Positions 24,391 through 31,755 of a stretch of DNA of 64,000 nucleotides are shown one piece after another; positions within the stretch are counted from its first letter, which is position 1, and the number at the start of each line of letters is the position of its first letter. The position numbers were made by a program, and so were the translations under genes. The notes beneath the pieces were generated by a model. That model saw only the letters and a list, made by a program, of their open reading frames with translations, was not told the DNA's origin and did not search any database. Where the stretch lies: assembly GCA_002400415.1 (NCBI GenBank), contig DGQP01000009.1, positions 1 through 64,000 of the forward strand, given 5' to 3'. The stretch is from Chitinophagaceae bacterium UBA4411 (GTDB lineage Bacteria; Bacteroidota; Bacteroidia; Chitinophagales; Chitinophagaceae).

Positions 24391-25008
24391 ATGTCCAGAA
24401 AGAAAAGGGAAATAACAAAGGAAGCCACTCCTTCTCTTCTGAAGTTTCGGGAGAAACGAAAATGGCAGATCGCATTCAGAAGATATGTCCTTGAAAGAAA
24501 TACCAGTAGTGCCTACGCCCCTTATTTTGGTTTAGATATTGAAAACATCCGGAAATGGTTTGAATCCCAATTCAATGAGGGGATTGGGTGGGAAGAATTT
24601 GGAGCCATGTGGCAGTTTGATCATATTATACCAGTTACCTACTTCGATTTTAGTAATGAAGAAGATCTTAAGCTGTGTTGGAATTTTACGAATATCCGGG
24701 TTGAGCATTTTCAGCGAAATAAAGACCGGGGTAACAGACTTGATGTACTTGCAGCAAAGGGGTATTTTAAAAAACTTTTAGACAATACCGGTTATAAAAT
24801 TTGTCAAAAGCTATTACACAAAATAGATCAGATCGAGCTATCAGAAATAGTGAGCACAACTGCCCAGGAGGCTTTTATTCTCGGTAACAGGGACTACCTG
24901 GATATGATTGAATCCTATAGCAATTTCGAGTTTGAATTGCTGAATTCCGGAAGGTCTGTGGCGGAGGTTGAGAAAGAAATAGGCTTCATTAAAAACTTTA
25001 AGCACTAA
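24391..25008 (+). CDS. HNH-endonuclease-like protein
   Basis: 205 residues from the ATG at 24391; the frame extends to 24343, but that ATG lies in the hairpin loop and upstream of the -7 box. The central segment WQFDHIIPVTYFDFSNEEDLKLCWNFTNIRVEHFQRNKDRGN (about residues 75-116) resembles an HNH-type nuclease core (DHI-P, then CWNxxNI, then RNKxxGN). The N-terminus is basic (SRKKREITKE). Substrate and role are unknown. It sits between ybeY and mnmG and is probably transcribed from its own promoter. Confidence 0.6.
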   Translation: MSRKKREITKEATPSLLKFREKRKWQIAFRRYVLERNTSSAYAPYFGLDIENIRKWFESQFNEGIGWEEFGAMWQFDHIIPVTYFDFSNEEDLKLCWNFTNIRVEHFQRNKDRGNRLDVLAAKGYFKKLLDNTGYKICQKLLHKIDQIELSEIVSTTAQEAFILGNRDYLDMIESYSNFEFELLNSGRSVAEVEKEIGFIKNFKH

Positions 25009-25019
25009 GCATTACAAGG

Positions 25020-25027
25020 TAACTTTG
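25020..25027 (+). promoter_or_regulatory. -7 promoter box directly before mnmG
   Basis: TAACTTTG, an exact TAnnTTTG match, with only 4 bases before the mnmG ATG. Given the usual box-to-start distance, the transcript would begin at or next to the ATG. Confidence 0.5.
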
Positions 25028-25031
25028 CCCA

Positions 25032-26894
25032 ATGTTTCAGGAATATGATGTTATAGTAGTGGGTGCTGGCCATGCCGGCTGCGAAGCAGCAGCGGCAGCT
25101 GCAAATCTTGGTTCCAAAACCCTTTTGGTAACCATGAATATGCAGACTATTGCCCAGATGAGTTGTAATCCCGCCATGGGGGGTATTGCAAAAGGCCAGA
25201 TTGTGAGAGAGATAGATGCAATGGGGGGGTATTCAGGCATCGTCACCGATCTTTCTATGATTCAGTTCAGGATGCTGAACAGGTCTAAGGGGCCGGCCAT
25301 GTGGAGCCCAAGGGCTCAAAGTGACAGGATGCTTTTTCATCTTAAGTGGAGAGAAATGCTGGAAAATACCCCAAACCTCGATTTTTACCAGGATATGGTG
25401 AAAAGCCTTCTCGTAAAAGATGGAAAAGTTTTTGGCGTAGTAACAGGTCTTGGTCATGAGATAAAGGCAAAATCGGTGGTTTTAACCAATGGTACTTTCC
25501 TGAACGGGATCGTTCATATCGGAGAAAAGAATTTTGGCGGTGGGCGTATGGCCGAAAAAGCAGCTACAGGAATAACCGAACAACTGGTTTCCCTTGGTTT
25601 TGAAAGTGACCGACTTAAAACGGGTACGCCACCCAGGATAGACGGCAGAAGCCTAGATTATTCAAAAATGGAAGAACAGCCAGGCGATCCTGAAATGACC
25701 GGGTTCTCTTACCTGAAGACAGAAAAGCCATTAAAACAAAGAAGCTGCTGGATTACTTATACCAATCAGACAGTACACGATATATTAAAAACAGGCTTTG
25801 ACCGGAGTCCGATGTTTGCAGGCCGGATTGATGGAGTCGGCCCAAGATACTGCCCGAGTATTGAAGACAAGATCAACAGGTTTGCGGAAAGAGAAAGACA
25901 CCAGCTTTTCATTGAACCCGAAGGATGGAATACCGTTGAAATCTATGTTAATGGTTTTTCCACGTCATTACCTGAAGAAACACAATACGAAGCTCTTCGT
26001 AATATAGCAGGCTTTGAAAATGTAAAAATTTTCCGCCCCGGTTATGCAATCGAATATGATTATTTCCCGCCTACACAGTTAAACTATTCTCTCGAAACAA
26101 AGCTTATACAAAATTTATTCTTTGCGGGACAGATCAATGGCACCACCGGCTATGAAGAAGCAGCCTGCCAGGGTTTGATGGCGGGTATTAATGCACACCA
26201 AAAAACAATGCACAAAGAAGAAGTGGTTCTGAAGAGAAGTGAAGCTTATATTGGTGTACTTATCGATGACCTTATTAGTAAAGGAACGCAGGAGCCCTAC
26301 CGCATGTTTACTTCAAGAGCAGAGTTCAGAACACTTTTACGCCAGGACAATGCAGATCTCCGTCTTACAGAATTAAGTTATCGCCTTGGGCTTGCCTCAC
26401 AGGAAAGAATGAATGCTGTTATTGAAAAAAGAAGTTCGGTTGAAAAGATAAAGAATATACTGAAGGAATTCGCTGTAACTCCTGAACAGATCAATCCTTT
26501 TTTTGAGAGTATCAATTCGTCTGTGATATCAGAAAAACAGAAAATACAAAAAGCCCTGTTACGACCGGATGTGGAATTGCATCAACTTACTGAAGCGGTT
26601 CCGGAATTAAATGCGATCCTTACAAATTATTCAGCTGAGTCCTTAGAGCAAGCCTCCATCCAGGTGAAATATGAAGTGTACATAGAAAAAGAGAAAGAGT
26701 TAGTAAAGCGGATGAGCCAGCTGGAGGAATTAGAAATACCGGAAACATTTGACTATAAAAAAATTGTTTCGCTTGGTAACGAAGCGAGAGAAAAACTCAC
26801 CCGTGTAAAACCGAGAACATTGGGACAGGCCAGCCGTATATCAGGAATTAATCCAAGTGATGTGCAGATACTGATGATCTTTATGGGAAGATAA
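25032..26894 (+). CDS. mnmG: tRNA uridine-5-carboxymethylaminomethyl modification enzyme MnmG (GidA)
   Basis: 620 residues, full length. With MnmE it installs the cmnm5 group on wobble uridine of some tRNAs, using FAD. The N-terminal dinucleotide-binding motif VIVVGAGHAGCEAAAAAA is followed by CNPAMGGIAKG. GIDA family signatures appear at GPRYCPSIEDK and FAGQINGTTGYEEAACQGL. The C-terminal helical domain ends in LGQASRISGINPSDVQILMIF. Its product pathway acts on the same wobble base as MnmH, also in this window. Convergent with the ATP-grasp/SET operon. Confidence 0.97.
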   Translation: MFQEYDVIVVGAGHAGCEAAAAAANLGSKTLLVTMNMQTIAQMSCNPAMGGIAKGQIVREIDAMGGYSGIVTDLSMIQFRMLNRSKGPAMWSPRAQSDRMLFHLKWREMLENTPNLDFYQDMVKSLLVKDGKVFGVVTGLGHEIKAKSVVLTNGTFLNGIVHIGEKNFGGGRMAEKAATGITEQLVSLGFESDRLKTGTPPRIDGRSLDYSKMEEQPGDPEMTGFSYLKTEKPLKQRSCWITYTNQTVHDILKTGFDRSPMFAGRIDGVGPRYCPSIEDKINRFAERERHQLFIEPEGWNTVEIYVNGFSTSLPEETQYEALRNIAGFENVKIFRPGYAIEYDYFPPTQLNYSLETKLIQNLFFAGQINGTTGYEEAACQGLMAGINAHQKTMHKEEVVLKRSEAYIGVLIDDLISKGTQEPYRMFTSRAEFRTLLRQDNADLRLTELSYRLGLASQERMNAVIEKRSSVEKIKNILKEFAVTPEQINPFFESINSSVISEKQKIQKALLRPDVELHQLTEAVPELNAILTNYSAESLEQASIQVKYEVYIEKEKELVKRMSQLEELEIPETFDYKKIVSLGNEAREKLTRVKPRTLGQASRISGINPSDVQILMIFMGR

Positions 26895-26902
26895 TACAAA
26901 AT

Positions 26903-28330
26903 TCACTTCTGCAGGCTCAACTCTCTTGCAGTAAGTGAATTTCCACTTGGCCCATTAATAATACCCCTGCAGGAAGCTGCTCCGCACCGGCAATCAAACG
27001 GCTCCATATTCTCATCCAGGAAATCAGCATAATCCAATGTTAGCTCCTGATCTTTTGAAATATTGCGAAGTGCTAAAACATTCAATCCATCAAAAGCTGT
27101 GTTAGCTTCACAACAATGATTTTGCGGGGCCCATTCAGAAGGATCTTCATCCCATAAAATAAAGAGTTCCTCACTCACCGGGTAAGCATACCGGCGAAAA
27201 TGAAGTTTCTCCTCTTCATTCCAGTTCTTTTCAACAAATCGCTTAGTTATGATTCGCTGTGCCCGGCCTTCTCCTTTGAAAATAATCTCACCTTCTTTAA
27301 TATCCCGGCTGGCATAAATGCCGTAGCCGGCAATAGAATTTCCCTTCATGACAAAGGGTTTCTTTTTCCTTCTGTGTCGCGCAATACCTTCAGCGATCAT
27401 ATGGCGAAGAAACCCTGCTTGGCCGATCCCGTCAAACTTCAAAATGAAATCAGCCGACCCTTCATAACCATCTTTATAAAAAACGGAGCAGGTGAAATTA
27501 ATCTCGAGGAAATAAATCTCCCCTTTATCATTTACCCTGAAATCGAGACGGGCATAACCCACCCCGTTGAAGCCCTTAAATATTCTTTCCGTTGCCTGCC
27601 GTAGTTTCTTATCCAACATCTCGTCTGTACAGGGAATATTACAGTCAGGATGAAGCTCCGAAGTCTTCAGGGCATAAGTTTTAAATTCTCTGCCAGCAGG
27701 AAAAAGATATTCCACCGGTCTGAAAACGGTGCAATTGTGCTCGTCTACATTGGCTGCTACTAACACCGTAAACTCTCTTCCGGAGATATATTCTTCTACC
27801 AGCAGCGGTCCATATTCATCGAGAATGCTGATACATTTTTGCTGCAGCTCAATTTTTGTGTGTACCAGCGACTGCTCATCAACCCCGAGACTATCTCCTG
27901 CCTTTGCCGGCTTAACAAACAGGGGAAATTGCAAATGGGCTACAGCTTCATCCACATCCTTTAATTCATGAACGATGACATACCCGGGCGTTTTCACCCC
28001 CTCACAATAAGCCAGGTATTTCATCAGTTCTTTGGGCGGATCATACAACTTTGTGGTTGGTCCGGTGAAAGGCAGGTCTAAAAGCTCCATCGTATAGATC
28101 ACATCAATACTGGGAACCTCCCATTCCAGGTAACCCTCGCAGAGGTTCACGAAAATATCATACCCCTGTTTGCTCAATTCCTTGAGCTGTTTATATGTGG
28201 TAAGCTTATTAAGAAAAACTGTATGTACTTCTGCTTCCGGTATCAGGGAAGCAAGATCCCGGGGAGGATCATAATTTTTATAATCAACTCCGGTGGTTGA
28301 ATAATCGGGTTGCAGAACACAAACTCTCAT
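26903..28330 (-). CDS. ATP-grasp ligase fused to a SET-domain methyltransferase
   Basis: 475 residues with two enzyme domains. Residues about 1-320 are a D-Ala-D-Ala-ligase-like ATP-grasp: FVNLCEGYLEWEVPSID, LPFTGPTT, FPLFVKPAKAGDSLGV (ATP lysine and loop), LVEEYISGREFTV, and metal-binding ARLDFRVN with YFLEINF. Residues about 330-460 are a SET domain: NSIAGYGIYASRDIKEGE, QNHCCEANTAFDG (in place of NHSCxPN), QELTLDYADF, then a post-SET zinc motif CRCGAASC. The first half would join a carboxylate to an amine; the second would methylate lysine. It is the last gene of a three-gene set, 62 bases after the separate ATP-grasp gene. Substrate unknown. Confidence 0.85.
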   Translation of the reverse strand: MRVCVLQPDYSTTGVDYKNYDPPRDLASLIPEAEVHTVFLNKLTTYKQLKELSKQGYDIFVNLCEGYLEWEVPSIDVIYTMELLDLPFTGPTTKLYDPPKELMKYLAYCEGVKTPGYVIVHELKDVDEAVAHLQFPLFVKPAKAGDSLGVDEQSLVHTKIELQQKCISILDEYGPLLVEEYISGREFTVLVAANVDEHNCTVFRPVEYLFPAGREFKTYALKTSELHPDCNIPCTDEMLDKKLRQATERIFKGFNGVGYARLDFRVNDKGEIYFLEINFTCSVFYKDGYEGSADFILKFDGIGQAGFLRHMIAEGIARHRRKKKPFVMKGNSIAGYGIYASRDIKEGEIIFKGEGRAQRIITKRFVEKNWNEEEKLHFRRYAYPVSEELFILWDEDPSEWAPQNHCCEANTAFDGLNVLALRNISKDQELTLDYADFLDENMEPFDCRCGAASCRGIINGPSGNSLTARELSLQK

Positions 28331-28392
28331 GAATTGCTAAGGTAATGCGTAGAAATATATAAACATCAGCCCTGAAAGCTGTATTGTAAAAC

Positions 28393-29559
28393 CTATTTTA
28401 CAATAGCCGTCTTTTTTGTAGCAGTCTTCCTGCCAGAAGTCTTTTTAGTAAGAACAATGCTCCCCATGCTTCGCCTCAGAGCATCCTTTAGTATCTCTCC
28501 GATTACTTCTGTAAAACTAACATTGGACACTTTTAAAATGGCGCCGATAGATGTATAGTTTTCATCCTCGCTCAGTCCGCATTGGGCATTGGCTTCCAGC
28601 ATGTATAATGTACCGGTAACAGCATCCTGCCGGATGTCGATACGGGTATATCCTTTTCCACCGCAGGCCTTGTATGCATCAAGACTTAGCTGTTTTAAAG
28701 CCGGAATCAATTCAGGTTCAGCCGGTCCATATTCGTAAAAGTTGCCGTTCTCCGGCATCGGGCTTTCGTCTTCATAAATCTCCCAGAGCCGGTCAAATGA
28801 AAGAAACTTTTCTGCTTCGGGAAGTGATTCGTGAAAGATCCTCTTTACCGGCTCATACACAATACAATTGTCCATATCGTCAGCAGAACCTGTTATAAAG
28901 GTGGTATATTCCGGCCCAGTGATAAACTGCTCCACGAAAAGTCCGTCAGCCAGTAAGTTCCATCCGCGGTACCCCTTTTTAATTTCTTCCACCCTAAAAG
29001 CCAATTCTTCTTCTGTATGTACAACATTTTTTACAGAAACACCCATGCTTCCGCCTGAAACCGCTGGCTTAATAATGACAGGTGTTCCCACTCTTTTAGC
29101 AATTCCCTTTGTAGATCCCTTTTTATCCGTAATAACCCTCCAGCTGGCTGACGACACACCCGCTTTGTCAAAAGCCTTTTTCATCGGGATTTTTGAAGTC
29201 GTGATAGTATAAAAATGAGCATCTGAGCCGGTGTAGATCAGTCCATACTTTTCAAGTTCATGGATTACCGAAACACCCGGAGTGCCATTAACCTCATCCC
29301 CATCACAGAGGTTAAGGACTAATGGGGTTTTCCCATTTTTGCTTTCTGCAATTGACCGAATGATTTCTTTATAGTTATTGATAGTTACCGGCTGCCATTT
29401 CCATTCCGCTTTCAGTTCGTCGAATACTTTCGCGTATTCAGCGATACTTTGGGTAAAATCGTAGTAATATTTAAGATTAGGGTCTTCAGATTCGAGATGC
29501 GGAGCCAGCACCCAAATAGTATACGGTTTTAATAACCTGGAGGCTTCAGATACTTTCAT
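28393..29559 (-). CDS. D-Ala-D-Ala-ligase-like ATP-grasp enzyme with Lys-rich tail
   Basis: 388 residues. ATP-grasp motifs: LVLNLCDGDEVNGTPG (about residues 81-96), YTGSDAHFYTITTSK, TPVIIKPAVSGGSMGVSV (ATP-binding Lys and Gly-rich loop), LFVEQFITGPEYTTF, and the metal-binding pair TRIDIRQD and YMLEANAQCGLS. It is too divergent to be the cell-wall Ddl. The last about 20 residues (KKTSGRKTATKKTAIVK) form a basic tail like histone tails. It starts 4 bases after the SET gene ends, so the two are surely in one operon. A role in an unknown peptide or amino-acid conjugation is inferred. Confidence 0.85.
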   Translation of the reverse strand: MKVSEASRLLKPYTIWVLAPHLESEDPNLKYYYDFTQSIAEYAKVFDELKAEWKWQPVTINNYKEIIRSIAESKNGKTPLVLNLCDGDEVNGTPGVSVIHELEKYGLIYTGSDAHFYTITTSKIPMKKAFDKAGVSSASWRVITDKKGSTKGIAKRVGTPVIIKPAVSGGSMGVSVKNVVHTEEELAFRVEEIKKGYRGWNLLADGLFVEQFITGPEYTTFITGSADDMDNCIVYEPVKRIFHESLPEAEKFLSFDRLWEIYEDESPMPENGNFYEYGPAEPELIPALKQLSLDAYKACGGKGYTRIDIRQDAVTGTLYMLEANAQCGLSEDENYTSIGAILKVSNVSFTEVIGEILKDALRRSMGSIVLTKKTSGRKTATKKTAIVK

Positions 29560-29563
29560 GCGG

Positions 29564-30070
29564 TCAGGCTACTTTCCTGGCTGCCCGTTTCGCCAGTTGT
29601 TGTTGAATAAAGTCAGTAAAGCGGTATTGCTTTGTTATATCCTCAGATAAATAAGCAGCTCCCCTTATATCCCCCAGGCAGTTCGGGCTGCCGCAATAGC
29701 AATTAAAAGATTGGGTCATCTGCCACTCCGTGGAAGGATAAAAGAAAGTCATTTCATCTCCGGGATTGAGTTCCTTTAATGCAACCAACTGCATAAGTGT
29801 TGTGTCGAAGAAAACATTCGGATCGCAGCTATGATTGATGTACTGTAAAAACTCAGGCTGAAGGGTAATATGCTTACCAACATCCACCTGGACCGTCAGG
29901 TAAGTGGGGTCGGCGGCAATGGTCCCGGCCCAGAACTCAGCAATCACTTCGCCAGGCTGAAATGATTGAAGTGCAAATAATGCGTTTTGTTCGTTGGATA
30001 CTTTTTGTCTCATTTCAGCAATACCGTGATTGCTGATAATGCGATAACCGGGGGTAGTAAGTATTGCCAT
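29564..30070 (-). CDS. SET-domain protein, putative lysine methyltransferase
   Basis: 168 residues. The core SET motifs are clear: FALQSFQPGEVIAEF (start of SET), YINHSCDPNVFFD (NHSCxPN, about residues 78-90), DEMTFFYPSTEW, and the post-SET Cys cluster CYCGSPNC (about residues 124-131), which binds zinc and completes the lysine channel. SET proteins move methyl groups from S-adenosylmethionine to protein lysine. In bacteria such proteins are scattered and their targets mostly unknown. It is the first gene of the minus-strand set, with a TATCTTTC box (7 of 8 bases) at 30086-30093. Confidence 0.85.
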   Translation of the reverse strand: MAILTTPGYRIISNHGIAEMRQKVSNEQNALFALQSFQPGEVIAEFWAGTIAADPTYLTVQVDVGKHITLQPEFLQYINHSCDPNVFFDTTLMQLVALKELNPGDEMTFFYPSTEWQMTQSFNCYCGSPNCLGDIRGAAYLSEDITKQYRFTDFIQQQLAKRAARKVA

Positions 30071-30279
30071 GATTTATTAGTTAATGAAAGATATATATAA
30101 ACTTTTATGTAACAAGTTTATTGAACATAAATGTGAATAATTAACTATGATAGCTTAATAACATCGTAACTGCTTTACTGAAAACAAACACCAGTTCTAT
30201 TAAGCCATTGGTCATTTCCTATTCCGCTCCTCTGACCATTTGCATGTATTTTTGGGTCTCGTTTTAAACATTTATTACA

Positions 30280-31755
30280 ATGTCCGTACGTTGTTCATTA
30301 ATTACGGGGTCTTTAGTTTTATTGATAATCCTTCTACAGGGGTATAACAGGGTCATAGCGCAGTGTACTAATCCAATCAATAATTTTCCGTATCTCCAGA
30401 ATTTTGAAACGACCGATGGTGCCTGGTTTTCCGGAGGAACAGGGTCTGACTGGGCATGGGGGACACCATCAAAGCCGGTTATACAAACTGCCGGTTCGGG
30501 AAGCCGGTGCTGGATCATTGGCGGTTTAACCGGCAGTTCTTATACCAACGGAGAAGCGTCCTGGTTACAAAGCCCCTGTTTTAATTTCACCAATCTCCGG
30601 TTCCCATATATATCAATGAAACTTTTTTGGGAAATGGAAAGACAGTTTGATGGAGCATCCTTCCAGTATTCCATTGACAACGGAACAACATGGATAACAT
30701 TGGGGTCAGCTAATGAAACCGGAAATTGTTTAACTACCAACTGGTTCAACTTCGCCCCCATAACTTATTTATCTCCTCTTACTACAATAAGGGATGGCTG
30801 GTCAGGCAATATTCAACCAGCTTCAGGAAGTTGCCGGGCTGGTAATGGCAGCAATGGCTGGGTGACCGCAACTCATAGTATGCTGCAATTGGCCGGCGAA
30901 CCCTCTGTAATTTTCCGGTTCATCTTTGGAGCCGGAACAATTTGTAATAATTATGATGGTTTTGCTGTTGATGATATTCTTATCAGTGAAACTCCTCCTA
31001 ACATCGCAGACTTTAGTTATACCTGTACAGATGGCCCTACGGTAAGTTTTACCAATACCTCCGCCCTGTGTCCGGATGTATTTAGCTGGAGTTTTGGAGA
31101 TATCAACTCCGGAACTAATAACACATCCGCATCAGAGAATCCTGCGCATACCTTTTCAGGGCCCGGAATTTATACTGTTTCCCTAACCGTAGCAGGACCC
31201 GGGAATGCTTCATCCTCTATTTCAAAAGACATAACCATTCTGGGATTAACAACATCAGTTATAAAAGAGGCAGATTGCCAAACGAATGCCGGTGGTTCAG
31301 CATCAGTTGCAGTAACAGGAGGTAGTGGCCCCTATACTTATAACTGGAATACCACACCCATCCAGACAAATGCTGTCATTACTAATGCAGCATCGGGAAC
31401 ATATGCTGTAACGGTCGGGCAAATAAACGCCTGCCCTGCTACAGCATCCCTACTCATTCCCTTGGATAATACCTGCACCGGTGTCTATTTTCCCTCAGCT
31501 TTTACACCGAATAACGATGGCCGCAACGATGATTTTGGGGTAAATGGTGGCGTAGGAGCTATTATCAGTTACAAACTATCCATCTATAACCGCTGGGGGC
31601 AGCTGGTATTCCAAACTACTAACCCTTTTCAAAAATGGGATGGAACATATAAAGGGGTTAAAATGGAAACCGGTAGCCTGGTTTGGTATGCAGAAGTAAC
31701 TCTCAGGGGCCAATCGCCGGAAAGGAAAAAAGGAACTATAACCCTTCTCCGTTAA
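30280..31755 (+). CDS. Secreted adhesin-like protein with PKD domain and type IX sorting domain
   Basis: 491 residues: a signal peptide (LVLLIILLQGYNRVIA), a MAM/jelly-roll-like domain (about residues 30-245, FPYLQNFETTDGAWFS and FAVDDILISE), a PKD domain (about residues 250-325, FSWSFGDINSG and PGIYTVSLTV), a SprB-like repeat (GGSGPYTYNWN), and a C-terminal gliding-type domain (about residues 405-491: FPSAFTPNNDGRNDDF, YNRWGQLVFQ, WDGTYKG) of the type B T9SS sorting class. It is probably carried across the outer membrane by the type IX system. The 3' end overlaps the convergent helicase gene by 4 bases. Confidence 0.9.
   Translation: MSVRCSLITGSLVLLIILLQGYNRVIAQCTNPINNFPYLQNFETTDGAWFSGGTGSDWAWGTPSKPVIQTAGSGSRCWIIGGLTGSSYTNGEASWLQSPCFNFTNLRFPYISMKLFWEMERQFDGASFQYSIDNGTTWITLGSANETGNCLTTNWFNFAPITYLSPLTTIRDGWSGNIQPASGSCRAGNGSNGWVTATHSMLQLAGEPSVIFRFIFGAGTICNNYDGFAVDDILISETPPNIADFSYTCTDGPTVSFTNTSALCPDVFSWSFGDINSGTNNTSASENPAHTFSGPGIYTVSLTVAGPGNASSSISKDITILGLTTSVIKEADCQTNAGGSASVAVTGGSGPYTYNWNTTPIQTNAVITNAASGTYAVTVGQINACPATASLLIPLDNTCTGVYFPSAFTPNNDGRNDDFGVNGGVGAIISYKLSIYNRWGQLVFQTTNPFQKWDGTYKGVKMETGSLVWYAEVTLRGQSPERKKGTITLLR

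Noticed and set aside
28393..29559. Cell-wall D-Ala-D-Ala ligase (ddl)
   Set aside because: ATP-grasp motifs match, but the sequence between them is divergent, with a basic tail, and the neighbours are SET genes rather than mur genes.
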